A stretch of 64,000 nucleotides of DNA from Tubiluchus corallicola (taxonomy: Eukaryota; Priapulida; Priapulimorpha; Priapulimorphida; Tubiluchidae), in assembly GCA_030141605.1 (NCBI GenBank), contig JAQGDQ010000251.1:210486-274485 (forward strand), in the 5' to 3' direction. The stretch's first letter is position 1; each line of letters begins with the position of its first letter. This document shows positions 13,265 through 26,229 of the stretch, piece after piece. Under the pieces are notes generated by a model. It saw nothing but the letters and a program-made list of their open reading frames with translations, was not told the origin of the DNA and ran no database searches. Made by a program: the position numbers and the translations under genes.

Positions 13265-14780
13265 CTGTGTAAGTAACCAAAATGAAATTGTTTGTGTATT
13301 GTTTATGCTTTTTATGTGTGAGGTCACTGAGGTGGCTTTAAGATAATTGAGGCAGTAGCTGTAGTTACTGCTATTAGTGAACTGTGTGATTAGCAGTAAA
13401 GAAAATTCTGTCTAAACTCGTAATACGTAATTATCGGGGATATGCTGCAAAAATCATTATTATGATATTACATGGCTTGGCAGACGTCGTGCCTTGTAAA
13501 ATGCTCATGTTAGTGTGTATTTCGTATTACTGAACAGTACCGAGCATTGCAGGCTTGGCAAAATGGGTAAACTCTCCTTGTGTAGCAGAGTTACCTGCTT
13601 TGCTTTGCTGTCATTCCCGTAGCCCTTTGATAGGCGCTTATTAATCGAAAATATTGAATTTGAAAATGGATGCCTATTGTAGACATTGGGCAGGCAGAAT
13701 TCTAAAATAAAAGAAATCTGCCTTAGTCAGGTAAACGCAGCAGTAATCCAGCAACAAACTAGACACTGCTACGCCTGGTGGCTGGATAACTATAGTACCG
13801 TTACAAAGAGTGGGAATCGAATTGAATTGAGGTTCAACAGTAGCTGTAAAAATTACGCAAAGTAATACTAGGCGGCACCACTATTGCCACGTGAATTAGT
13901 GCTGCACGTGATATAGCCAGAGAGGCAGATTACTAACTTGATTATTATTTCTTAATTGTAAGTTACTTCTTTATTTTTTGCTTATTTGTAACACGAATTC
14001 GACGACGACGGAGATAGTTTAGCTATTTTCGTTGTTTCCGCGGTCTTTAGTTTGTCATTAAAGTTATAATCAGCATATTTTGTAGGTAATCATTTTATCA
14101 GATTTAGCCTTTTTTAGGTATTGGAATTTGGATTGTTACTACAAGTCCAACTTAACGACCGGTGTTTGAGTTTGAATGTATTTATTTTGCATAACATTAG
14201 CTTGCGTTGTAATCGTAGCAGCATAATTGTCAGGTCAATATTCAAATTCAAACCTGGTGCTTAAGTCGGCTTCTTACTTTTTGCTTTTTTTAAAGCGCAG
14301 CTCGACATACTGCAATCCGTAATCCAGCACTTAGTCTGGTTCAACTTATTTTTGAAACACATTCTAGCATGCTTCGAGCTAGAGTCCACTACTTATGGGT
14401 TGTACCAACTACCAAGTAAACGTTGAATAATTGCGACAAAAACAGACCTAGCTCATTCACAAAGTTAATTCTGTAACCTCAAACTATGAATTAATATCAG
14501 TGTCTTAGACATGGTTGGATGTGTATTACATGTACATCTGGCTCAACAACGTAAGCAGTTTGATAGATGAAACACCTAGAAGTAGTTGCTTGCATACCCA
14601 GCCATTCATTCACTAGATCTAGTGCTATTTAACTTTAGTGGCCAAACACATTCACTGACTAGTTAATGAAGTGAATCCATTTTTCATTTTAAATTTAACT
14701 TCCTGTTTCCTGGTATCGATGTCTCCATTTTACTTTCCTATATAACATTCATATTAAAATTGTTGTTTTGTTATTTTTCT
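13265..14780. other. Intergenic region and probable CTH 5' region
   Basis: No coding exon was found. A small CG-containing patch (13996-14045, CGACGACGACGGAGATAG and CCGCGG) stands out against the AT-rich background and could mark the promoter or a non-coding first exon of the downstream gene. That is inference only. Confidence 0.25.
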
Positions 14781-14787
14781 AGTTACA
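14771..14787 (+). promoter_or_regulatory. Splice acceptor immediately upstream of the CTH start codon
   Basis: TTATTTTTCTAG ends at 14782, five bases before the ATG at 14788, which sits in a good context (ACAATGG). This implies either a spliced 5' UTR or spliced-leader trans-splicing. Confidence 0.55.
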
Positions 14788-17700
14788 ATGGCAGAGTTTA
14801 CACCTTTTCCACACTTTGCAACTGATGCTATTCATGCCGGCCAAGAACCAGAACAATGGATGTCTCATGCCGTTGTGCCGCCGATATCGATGGCCACGAC
14901 ATTTAAGCAGTACGCTCCCGGAGAACATAGAGTAGGTTTCATAAGTGTGTCTGTTTGAGACTTATTTAAAAATCTTGTCTTCAGTAACTTTATTATAAAT
15001 ATTAGCTGTGCAAAGTTTAATTACCCCACACCCTTGGGTAGTTTAAAATTCAAATCATATGAGTCTTAATTTTAACCAAAGGTAATATTCAAATTTTAAC
15101 ATTTCAGGACTAGCATTCTAGAATTTGGGCTTTGTGTGCACATTTGAAATAATAATAGGTTGGCTGTTCATGTCTGGCTTTAGGCTACTAATGGCCAGTA
15201 CCTTGTAAAACAAACACTCATATTTGCTTTTACATTTTTGAATACCAAGAAATAGTCAAATTCATTGCTAGTCCTGTATGCTCTCTTCTCAATGGACATC
15301 AACTGCTGGATATTGATGTTCTTCGTCCCCCCCCCCATGCAACGAGTGGTGTAGGGCAGGGTAGTGGTTGAATTCATGATGACAACATTTCAAGCTATAT
15401 AGTATATCAAGTCACAAGGATTAAAACTAAAATGACAGATTTTAGGTGATAGAATCATCTAAACTACCTTCATTTGGTGTTTGTGTGAGTCGCAAACGGA
15501 ACTGCTAGTTATTTAACAGGTTTTATTAAAATATTAATTGGCAACAGCAATATATAAAGCTATCCAAAAGTGCATCATTATGACAATCTTGAATCAAACC
15601 ATAATTTTAAGTAATAAAATTAAGAACATGCAGGCCTTGGCAAAAGTGTCAGTGATTGTTTGGTAAATTGATGCACCCTAATGATTTATGACTGCAGTGA
15701 CATGGGGTCGATTCTCTTTTGTGTAGGGATACGAGTATGGTCGAAGTGGTAACCCAACAAGAGATGTTGTAGAGAAATGCATTGCCTCTCTTGAAAAAGG
15801 GAAGTTTTGTAAGTTTACAACAACAAAATTTTTGCATTACATTTTTTAATCGGAAGTTTGTGGTGTGCTGGTATTGGAGTGTACTGATATATGGGTGTTT
15901 TAGTGTAAAATTTATGCTCTTATTAAACATAAAATAAAAGTCTCAGTTCTTGAAATTTTGCTGGAAAATGCCTGGAATTATGGGAAATGATTTTTTTCCT
16001 TTTTTAGAGAGTAACCTTTTGTTACATTTATTATATAATTAATTGACTAGCTTGTTTGTTATTATTTTTGTGATTGTATGTTTTTAAGGTATGGTGTTTG
16101 CTTCTGGATTATCAGCGACAGCAACAATCACGCATTTACTAAATGGTGGTGATCATATTGTCTCTGTGCAAGATGTTTACGGAGGTAATGACTAATCTGG
16201 CTTACTTAAAGTATTGTTGCTGTGTTTACGTTTTAGCAGATTTTTGGCAATGCAACATTATTGTTGTAATGTGAGGTGCGTTGTTCAGTGGTTTTAGACA
16301 CCACGCGTGGTGATCGGAGTTCAGAATGACAGTGGCAGTGACGTAATAAGTGCTTGTTTTGCCCGGGAGCAAAAAAGCTTTTTAGAGGCTACTCTTTCAA
16401 CGTTTTCTCATTTGTTTCGTGCGTGAAGCTGCAAATTACGTGCGATTTTCGCATCCTTGAGCCCCACTTTCCTTTTTCAACATGATGAGATAAAGATAAA
16501 CAAATTTTTTCTAAGAATCACCCAGAGTTTGATGTGCAGTACTGTGCCAGAATAACTTTTCTATGCATTTGTTGCTCATAACTCAACAGTCCTTAAACAT
16601 TCAGCTCCAGCATTAAAACATTGGCATTTGGAGAATAGTGCCACAGTTTCTCCTAAAATTATCGGTCTGCTAAGGCACGTACCACTGTACACACACTGCT
16701 AAATATTAGCATTAGCTTTTTATGGTAGTAATTAAGTGTGATGACCTCGGATTTTGCTGCAGTTCGGAAATTTTTGTTAATTGTTATTGCCGGAATAGTA
16801 ATGAATAATTTTCATCCATTAAATAAACTCTAGAAGAATTTTGCAGATGATTGCCTCCTGTCACCCCCCTCCCCTGCTGCCCCTCTGGACACTGACACTA
16901 GTGAGTGAACGTGCTCGAGGCAGTTTCATCCTTCATGCTGATTCCTGCTGTTTGCCTTGTAGAGGAAAACTGTACCATACACATTTAAACGTGACTATGA
17001 CACCTCTGCTGGTTCAGTGCTTCGATAATAAATTGGATTTCAGTTTCACCATCTTCTTAGGATGTGCTCTGTCATAGTATGCTATGTTCTGACCTGCAGT
17101 GTTCCAAATTGTTTAAGTTTATGCTGCTGATTTAAATTTCTATTTTAGCAAATGTACAAAGTAACTGTTAGGTTTTCTTGGATACCGTGACTGATCTGTT
17201 TAAAAAATGTACGCATGATAAATAGTACGACAGGAAAACATTTTTTAGCAAAGTTGGCCCCAGATTGATCCCATGTGCTCTGGTCTACATTATTTAAAAA
17301 ATAATTGGTAAATAGTAATCTAATAATAGTATTATAATATATGATATTGATTTTTTGTCTCAGAATATCATAATATTTTGAATTGATTTTTTTATATCAT
17401 AATATTTGGTATTGATTGTTTTGTATCATAATATTTGGTACTGATTTTTGTGGGTGACTATAGTGATGGGCAATTTTTAAATTTTTTGATTCCTTTACAA
17501 TCTTGTTCTTGTAATTCAATATCACAATTAATCTTTTATGGTAATTTTTTAGTGTTTTAGCCATATTTTTCAAACATTGTAGCACTGAAATATAGCCTAT
17601 AAACTTCTTCATGGTTTTCGTCGTTCTCTGTCATTTTCATACTCGCAAACTATTTTGATAGACACATACATTCATTAACTACTTTATTACTATGTCAACT

Positions 17701-20700
17701 GCACACATCATGTGAAAGAGAATAAGAAGCCCCAGTTTGCATCACTACGGTTTGCAACTGTGTGCATTTTGTAAGGTCAGAAAAATGAAGAATTCTGTTT
17801 ATTTGTACTAAAACACTGCTTTGTTTAGTCAGTGTGTAACACCTATGTTTTGCTCTCGATTAATCTTGATTAACTGAATTACTGTTCAATAGCCGGTTAC
17901 ATATCAATTTATACGTGGTTGTAATCTCGATTAATTAAATTAATCTATAAATTGCCCATCACTGGGTGACTTCTACTGTCATTTCAAGCATTTAAAATCA
18001 AGTCTATATAGCTGTTGCATTTACACAGTGCATGTACAGGCAACCACACACTGGCCTTGAAATATAGTTTTATGCTTCGTTTTTATCTTGTCATTTTCTG
18101 TTCTACTTGCTGAAAGACATTTTGTGTTGCAATATTTGAACATCATAAATGCAAATATAGTAACCAAAGAATGCAGCAGTGGATTATGGCTAGGCAGACA
18201 GGCACCAAATAGTGTGTTGCATGAAATCAGTAGGGCAGACATAGTAGCTGCAACTTCTGTTAGTACTTTATAGAATGCCAGTACAACAAAAAGAAATTTC
18301 ACGCTTTCAACTAAGGCAAAAATTTATAATTAAAACACTTCTTATCAAATGAATAGTAAAATGAATCGTAGCTAAATGGGGAGTCGCTAAGTGAGAGCTG
18401 ACTGTGCATTATGTGCTGGTCAGCTACTGGTGCAAATTGGTTACTTTTAGACTATGGGCATCTATAAGAAAATTCCTCAGTATCTGGCATCGTTCATAAT
18501 AGAATACTGCAAAAATGTGTAAAGAGTCCAAAAGCAAATGTCTAAATTATTGATACTTAGTTTAATATTTTAAACAGGCCTGAAATCCGAGTTAATCATT
18601 GATTTCTGATCGGTGATGTATTATCGATAAAAGTACCAAAAATTCCCAGTTAACTTGAATTGGACTAATTTTAACTGATTGGATAATTTTACTTTGAACA
18701 ACAGTGAATTCTTAAATGGCATATCAACAAGTGATGAATATCCGTAATTTATCAAGAAAACACATCTCAAAAGCTTAGGATAGGATAGGATTTCTTATAT
18801 TTTGCAAACAACCGAAAAACTGGCTTGTGTAATAGCAGATTTATTTGCTTTGTAAATGACCGGGTTTATAACAAACTAATGTTGTATATTAGTAATACTG
18901 GCATGCAGTATACATGCCAGGGTTACTAATATACAGTAATACAATCCTAAATAAATTCTTTACATCTGATTTTCTGGCTTGCAAATTTCACAATTATGTT
19001 GTCAATTATATGAAGTCATTTAGATATTCATTTTCAATAGATTTTATGTTAATCAAGGTGCTTTTGTTGACAAGATGACCTCATATAGCTTTTAATTAGT
19101 CTAAGACTCTAACTTAGAAAATGATCTTTCTCTTCATTTAAAATCATTTAAGAAAAAACTATGGCATGTCGTAGGTTTTGCATCTGTTCCCTCACCCAGA
19201 AACATTTGTCATTTTTGTACTTTATTCATAACAATTCTGTACCTTTGAAAGCAAAATAAAAACCACTAATTTTTATTCTGTAGCAAACACTTGGCTGTTT
19301 AATCGTTGATACAGTTGACAAAATCGGGAACTGTCGGGGCCTCTGACGCTTGGAGGTCCTCCTGCACCACCGACAGAGCCGCCGTGGTAGTTGTGGCTCT
19401 GAGCGCAGAGTATTTATAACCAGGTTGGAATCATAGAAAATGGCCAGCTCTGATTAATTCAATTGGTGATTACAAGCTTATGCAATGTAAGATGACTGCA
19501 ACAGCCGTAATTTATTATGATGTGTCTTACAGGAACTAACCGATATTTTTCACAAGTTGCCTCGGCTTTCCACGTTGGAGTTACTTATGTTGATGCGGCT
19601 ACAGACGTTAAACACATCACCGATGCCATAACAGACAAAACTAGGGTGAGTTAGTAAAAGCTAAACTTTCTTTGATATGAGATATTTATGTTTATTGATT
19701 TGCTATTTGCTTTGCTTCTTGAGATTACTGTTTTTGTTTCTGTCTTAAATTCATTCAATAGATGAATTTATTCATCCAGTGAATACAATAATAGTATAAA
19801 TTTATTATTACCCAAATGCTAACTTTGTATTTAAATTCTTCATGTGATTACTATTTGTAACTTTACTTCTCTGTTATTTAAATTTGTGATGAGAGTTCGC
19901 AAAACTATTTTTGCCTCTACAGTATAAAATAACATGACAAATTAATTTTAATGTTGTATTATTTTTGTATAATAGCCAGTAATCACCCAAAAGTTTTCCT
20001 GCGCCTGTAAGTAAGCCTTTACTTTTAATAAGAGGCAGCTGATTAAGTGACGAACAGGCCTTTCACTGCTCTTTCTCAGTTATATTTAAATTTTTATGTA
20101 ATCATATTCTTTTTAAACAAAAAAAGTTGGGTTGAAAAAATAAAGCTGAGTTGAATTGAATTGCATTGTTCATTTTAATGAGAAGTTACTTGCTTACTTG
20201 TATAACATTGTTAATGAGCTAAAATTGTTTTCAGAATTTGCTTGTTATGAAAATAGTTTGTGCCATGTTCCCATATAGTGAAATAGCAAATCAGTCTAGT
20301 TTTATAGTGTAGGAAGGAGAATAGCTGCATGGTCAATATATGGGCATGGTAACTAAAGTTAATTATTGCTGAGATTAGTCAGGAGCAGGATGGGTGACTG
20401 CCAGAAAATTTTTTTTGTTGGTTTCATTTGCCATACTGACTCTTGTTATTAACCTCGTTAAGTTAGGATGTGTACACAGCCTAGATGGCAAAGGTGCTTC
20501 TGCTGATTAAGTTCCACTTTTCAGATGATTATTCTTGATAAGGCGCTAACTTCTGGTACTGCCACAAACAGCTACACTAAGTATATTCTGCCTTTGGGTG
20601 CTTCATTTCTGGTTGTAGTGTGACAAATTGCTTAAAAACAATGTACAAACGGATATCGCAGAAAAGAAGTCTTCAAATATTCTTCGGATAAAAACAAACT

Positions 20701-23700
20701 CTTTTTCATAATCTGCATTGAAGCATCGTATTATTTCAAGTTTTTCTTTTCAAAAGGCAGAACAATAAGCCTTTTCACAGTTCCAGCAATTGATGATGAT
20801 CATGAAAAGGTCCAAGGTTAAGTGAACCAGACAATGCATTTGTGTACACTTGACAATGCCTTGCAGCCCTTGCTATTGTAATAGTAACAATTTTAACAGC
20901 TAGCTAGAACATTACCTAGTTAATTTTTCTTGTTCCCAAGCAAGATACTGCTAGTAAAATACTCTACATTGCCCAGATTAATGCACAATTAAGTAAAGTC
21001 TGCGTAAAACAACTGAAGTTATTGAACTGATGTGACAGACGACTTTGATTTGCCTACATGTCACATGACTTTTGTAGTTAAGACATGTTTCTTGGGTTCA
21101 CTAAACCTTTGACCTACAGCAACTGTGCATGCACATAGCAAAACTGTGAAAAGGCTTATTACTTTCGTTTGAGCAACCAAATGAGCTTTTAAGTGTATTT
21201 AGTGTGATAGATTGTGAAGTGTCCACATGAATGCATACTCTAACTTTTCTTGGTTGTTACTTAGATGGTGTGGATAGAGACTCCGACAAATCCTACCTTA
21301 TGCTTGGTGGACATTAAGGCCGTTGCAGCTGAAGTCAAGAAACATAAGAACATATTTATGGTAGTTGACAACACGTTTATGACGCCTTATTTTCAGCGAC
21401 CGCTGGAGCTGGGTGCTGACGTTGTGCTTCATTCTTTGACTAAATATATGAATGGTATGAATTATGATTTACTGTTAACTGAGTTACCCTTTAATGCTGA
21501 AAGCATAAGTTATTTAACTTTTCTGTGAAACTGAACATTTTTAATGGGTTTCTTTACACTTTGAATTGCTCATGTTGTTGAGCACAATTGTGCAAATATA
21601 AATTTTACTGGTGGCTGGGAATAGCTGAAAAGATATTGAAAAAAACACAGGTATTTAACACTGTGATAGCATCTTTAGTGTAAAACATCCATGGTTTTCA
21701 ATGAAACAAGGTGACATTAAAATAAATTTTAGATACTTCAACACATAACCCATTGTATTAATGAATGTTTTCTCAGACGTTCGTAAACTTCAATGCTATA
21801 CACATGTTTCTTCTTTTTGTAAGTTTGCATTCAGTTATTTACATTAATATGTGAAGTTATCAAACACGTGTATTTCAAGTTTGACTGTCAAAAGATTGCT
21901 TTTGTAGTTGCTTGTGTTTTTGTTGCACAATTCTAATTCACATTTTCTTACATCTTTATGTATGTTGATGCTGTGCATTTTTTATCAGCATTTCAGCATA
22001 TTTTTTCCAGTATGTTGAATGGACATGTATCGAAGTTGCTAAGATTACGTCTGTTGCCATTTTGATTCTAAACATTATTTGATTATTTGTAGGTCATAGT
22101 GACTCTATTATGGGGGCTTTAGTTACAAACAGTGATGCTATAGAGGATAAACTAAGATTCTTACAAAATGGTAAGTTATGTGTAATTATATTTTCTTTGT
22201 GATTTTGTAAGTTGTTGTGTAGTAATTTGTATATTCTCCTTGTAAACTATGATGCACTTGCAGGTTGAATCCTTTTTATGTTACAGCAATTGGTGCGATT
22301 CCAAGTCCGTTCGATTGCTACTTGGTTAACCGAGGCCTGAAAACGCTGCATCTGCGCATGCAGTGCCATATGAAAAACGGTTTGGCCGTTGCTAGATATT
22401 TGGAAAAAGATCCCCGGGTACTGAAGGTCATCCATCCAGGTAGGTTTGGAAGATATTAGACTTCGTTAGCTCAAAGATGAGTGATGAGTTACCAAACAAT
22501 TTTGCAAAGATTACTTTGTTTAATAATTGACCGATTAGATGATTGTATTGGATTAAAGTGGTAGATTGCTAACAGTAAAAGAATTGCTATTCGTAAATCT
22601 CAGCATTAAGCCAAGTAGTCATCAGCAGTTATCATGCTTTACCGAGTTTCGAGGCTTAACTGGACACTCCACGTGGTGCCCACAATAGCAAAGATGATAG
22701 TTGGTTATTCCACCAGTGAAATTAGTTTTTCTCCTGTGTTGTGTAAGAATTTATGATTTTTTTATGGTATTATTTAAATTTTATGTCGAATGACTTGCAC
22801 AAGATACCTGTTGGTGATCGGTTAACTTCTAAATACAGTCACAAAATCAAAGCTCTACAATTACCGAATGAGAAACTATAAATTTTAAACCTTCCAAACT
22901 CACTTTATGTTTATAATGACACTCTTTTAATAAAACTTGTAATCAGCACTTACTGAGGCAATTATGGTCTGCGTCATTAACTCTATAATGCTGAATTATC
23001 AGAGGGCAGTATTGTTTTACGTTGGTTTATGACTCATTTTCATAAACAGTTGAGAATTAATTTAATTTTAACTTTCAGGGCTCGAGTCACATCCTCAGTA
23101 TCAATTGGCTAAGACTCAGTGCCGTGGATATTCTGGAATGTGCTCGTTTTATGTAAAAGGTGGCCTGAAAGAAGCTACAACTTTTCTAAGTTCTTTGAAG
23201 GTACGTAATTGCATATGATTGCTTTGGAGAAGTGCAACCATACCATTTTCTCATTTTGCTGCTGTTTATTTTCAGAAGCTGTTAAATTAGTTTTTGTTAC
23301 GGACTTGCAAATGTATAATATATGGAACATTTGTGTTATACATACGTAATGGAGATGACTATATGTCTGCCAGAAAATGGTCCAAAACTGGCGCATAAAT
23401 AATACCTGTGCAGTATACGTTCTTTGGGTCATAAGTTTTTAGAATACAACGAAAAAGTCTGTTTGTGCGTAACGTTATTGAAATCTTTCTTATCCTGATT
23501 TCTAGCTAATTTTTCTACTATGCAAAGTTGCTTATGCAAGTTAAGAGTTCAATGACTTTATATGTTTTCCCCAGAAACGCATTTATGATTTATTTATGCC
23601 AATGACTAATAAAAGTTGTATTGTCAGACAGATGGTATTAACAAAATAAAGGTAACTAGGCTGTCAGGCTTGCTGCTGAGTTTGTTCCCAGAGTCCTTTA

Positions 23701-25789
23701 CTACATGCAGAGAGTGTGAACAGTGTGCACAGCAACCAACAGTACTTTGCAATTTCATCTCACTATGACATTCATAGCCATAGTAAGAAGTTGTAAATAA
23801 GCGCCTTTACATGTTGACAGACATTGTAATATGTCTAATATAACACATTGGAAGAAGAGTTTAAGCTGTTTTTAAAATATCACAAAGTAATGTTACCATC
23901 TGAATTTAGGTGTTTATACTTGCTGAAAGTTTGGGAGGCTTTGAAAGTTTAGCCGAACATCCGTGAGTAACTCGGGCTTTTTCTAGCATTTTGCATTCTT
24001 TTCGACTGACAGTATACATCAATCAGCTAAGCGGCTAGAAGAACCCTGGCAAGCCCTAGGGGGAACCCTGTGAAACCAACATCTTCCTATATTATTGTAA
24101 AATAGTTTAATAAACTTTAACTGATATGCCTTTTTGATGTTTGTATCAGTTTGATTGTCTAAACTAGAAATTTGTCTTTACTAGTTTTAAAATAATGCAT
24201 GAAATGTGTTGGTTTCACTGGGTTCCCTGTCCACTTTCCAGGCTTTTTCAGCCCTTAGCTGGTTGTTGATGCTCTGTGACCTTAAAACAGACTTGAACAG
24301 CGTGGTTGTAATAAAAAATGTTTTTATAGACTTTGTTTTCAATTTTGTGAGTTAATTTTCTTAGTTAACATGCTGTTAACCTTGATAATAATTCTGTTAA
24401 TTTTGAATGTGCATTTGTCGTTGTTAAAATTTTAAAATAATACAGGAAATATGTTGGTTTTTACATTAATGAAATTAATAAAATTTACTAATTTAATTTA
24501 TTAGTTAATATGCTGTTAGTTTTGATAATAATTCTATTAATTTTGAATTCATTGTTTGAACATTGGCTAACCATGATAAATAACTACAATTTTGTTTACA
24601 TTTCGGCACACACAAGCTGTTACATTCCAGTACAAGTAAATAGTTGAACTGTATACACTATAGCCAATTTAAACTAGCCAAGTTTAATTCTTTTTCTCTT
24701 AATTTAGTGCTTTATTTGTTGTTTTTAGTGCTATTATGACACATGCTTCAGTGCCAAAGGATCAACGGGACACTTTAGGAATTGGTGATAATTTAATACG
24801 CCTTTCTGTTGGGCTTGAAGATGAAGAAGACTTGATAGGTGATATTGATCAAGCCCTTACTGCTGCTGTGAGTTGCTTTTCCACAAACATGTCTTTATTT
24901 TTTATCTATAAATTTTAACGCATAACTTGTATTTTATGTTCTTTTTAAACAAATTTGTACTTTTGTGCAAACATAATATGGATTGTGGCATTTATTAGTA
25001 ACATCATTTTATTTCGAGCTGATTTTACTAAAGTATCTCGTAAGAAACAAAGTGTTGTCAGTCAAGATTATTGGCACGATTAGTTTTAAAAAAGGGATTA
25101 CGATAGTAAAAAGATTAACGGGCCTAATTAATAAGCCTGTTATATCAATAGAAACCAAATAATTCTGGTAAAATATACAAGCAGTAACATCTTCTTAGAA
25201 ATTAACATGTAAAATGTAATCTAGAATTGATTGCAGCTGTGCTGTGTTTAAAAAATTATTATCATTTCTAAGCATTTGTAGCAGGCCATACTAACAAGTA
25301 TTTGTTGATTTCCTTATCAAAGCCTTTTACTCCATGATTTCTTTGCAAAAATATTATATCCATTTTCTAACGGATAACTACTACATTTCAGTGTGGTTAA
25401 TGTTGTTGCACAATGCACCTCCTTTATAGGAGATGAAGCCAGTCAGTGAAGCAGTAGTTGGTTTGTTTTGCTGGTTGGGTTAAGACATCACTAATTGCTG
25501 TGGCATCATTTTATTGATAAAATGCACCTTGACTTTTTTACTTTTCTTCTGCAATCTGTTGTGATAGTATGTGGAATTTTTCTCATAAAAGCTTATATTT
25601 AATAAATCAGAACATTTGATTTTTTTCTACCTTTTCTAACCAATCACCTCAGTCATGATTAAGTTAGTAAGCAAGTAGTTAAGTTAGTGTCAAATAACAA
25701 GACTCTTAGTGCAGTTTACTATGTGAGAATGTTGATTTGAAGTTAATGATTTTGTTTTTTTCCAGATGGCTGCTGCTAAAGAACAGTAA
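14788..25789 (+). CDS. CTH: Cystathionine gamma-lyase (11 exons, complete)
   Basis: PLP enzyme of reverse transsulfuration: it cleaves cystathionine to cysteine, ammonia and 2-oxobutyrate and can make H2S in the cytosol. Exons: 14788-14931, 15727-15808, 16089-16184, 19533-19645, 21265-21454, 22093-22170, 22287-22439, 23079-23200, 23910-23962, 24729-24867, 25766-25789. All have GT-AG borders and the phases join to 397 residues, close to the roughly 400 usual for animals. The start has the conserved [15 protein letters not shown] region. Family motifs in order: YGRSGNPTR (phosphate-binding Tyr/Arg of the neighbouring subunit), [31 protein letters not shown] with the PLP-ring Asp180, [12 protein letters not shown] with Schiff-base Lys205, and [20 protein letters not shown] near the C-terminus. 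Nothing essential is missing, so the gene appears functional. Cystathionine gamma-synthase is the nearest alternative, but animal context and length favour CTH. The long introns hold several MITEs. Confidence 0.97.
16917..17030. repeat. Dispersed repeat, matches 36314-36410
   Basis: Shared blocks include TTCATGCTGATTC, GCTGTTT and TAGAGGAAA, followed by CACCTCT and GGTTCAGTG. One copy is in a CTH intron, the other is intergenic. Family unknown. Confidence 0.5.
17460..17963. mobile_element. hAT-like MITE, copy 2, with perfect 8-bp target-site duplication
   Basis: The ends ATAGTGATGGGCAATTT and AAATTGCCCATCACT are inverted repeats of the hAT type. The element is flanked on both sides by gggtgact (17452-17459 and 17964-17971), a perfect 8-bp duplication as expected for hAT transposition. 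It has no transposase and is related to copy 1 at 1532-1961 in inverted orientation. It sits in CTH intron 3. Confidence 0.85.
18884..18934. repeat. 51-bp near-perfect hairpin in CTH intron 3
   Basis: Two 22-bp arms (GTATATTAGTAATACTGGCATG and its complement with two mismatches) enclose a 7-base spacer CAGTATA. It could form a cruciform or RNA hairpin; function unknown. Confidence 0.7.
20764..21160. mobile_element. MITE with AATAAGCCTTTTCACAGTT inverted repeats
   Basis: The left end AATAAGCCTTTTCACAGTT is repeated in exact inverted form at 21142-21160. A second inner inverted pair (AAGGTTAAGTGAACC against GGTTCACTAAACCTT) lies inside the ends. About 400 bp, non-coding, in CTH intron 4. Confidence 0.75.
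24022..24265. mobile_element. MITE with ~60-bp terminal inverted repeats
   Basis: The left arm (CAGCTAAGCGGC, GGGAACCCTGTGAAACCAAC) and right arm (GTTGGTTTCACTGGGTTCCC, CCCTTAGCTGG) are inverted complements with some mismatches. Non-coding, in the penultimate-but-one CTH intron. Confidence 0.75.
24345..24550. repeat. Direct duplication, ~141-bp offset
   Basis: A block of about 60 bp containing ATGCTGTTA, TTGATAATAATTCT and TTAATTTTGAAT occurs at about 24347 and again at about 24488, with a shared upstream TTTTAAAATAAT...TGTTGGTTT segment also at 24184. AT-rich intronic sequence. Confidence 0.65.
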
Positions 25790-25827
25790 CTAAAGACTGT
25801 TATGTAAAATATCTGTAGTGGAATAAT

Positions 25828-25833
25828 AATAAA
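25828..25833 (+). terminator. CTH: CTH polyadenylation signal
   Basis: AATAAA 39 bases after the CTH stop codon, the first such hexamer downstream. This implies a very short 3' UTR. Confidence 0.55.
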
Positions 25834-25861
25834 AATAATGAGAATGGTCTACACAAACACG

Positions 25862-26225
25862 CACGTGGGCAAGGCTGGATTGTCCTATAGGCTAGCATGG
25901 CATGGGCTGCAGCCCCTAGGGCCCTTCAAGTTTGGGCACCCTCAAGCTTTGATAACATTTGGTAAAAAACTATGTTGAAATAAGTGCTCATTTTGTTTGC
26001 AATAAATAGCAAAATTGTGGTATTTTTAAAGAACCTTTTTATTGACAAACAAAAGATAGCTATTCCAGCATATATAAAGAATTTGCAATAAATTTACTTC
26101 AAGCTGTGTAAATGTAGCTAAAATATATCAGGAGTAAAAATATTCAAGACGGATGTGCAGAGTTAGATGGTGGCTTCGTCTGAGCTTCATTAGCCTAGGG
26201 CTCCGAAAAGGTCATAATCCGTCCC
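25862..26225. mobile_element. Dispersed GGCTGGATT/GGGCCC repeat, copy 2
   Basis: It carries GGCAAGGCTGGATTGTCC, GGGCTGCAGCCCCTAGGGCC and, at the far end, GCCTAGGGCTCCG and CATAATCCGTCCC, so the two ends are inverted relatives of each other. It matches 5065-5348. Confidence 0.5.
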
Positions 26226-26229
26226 GCAC

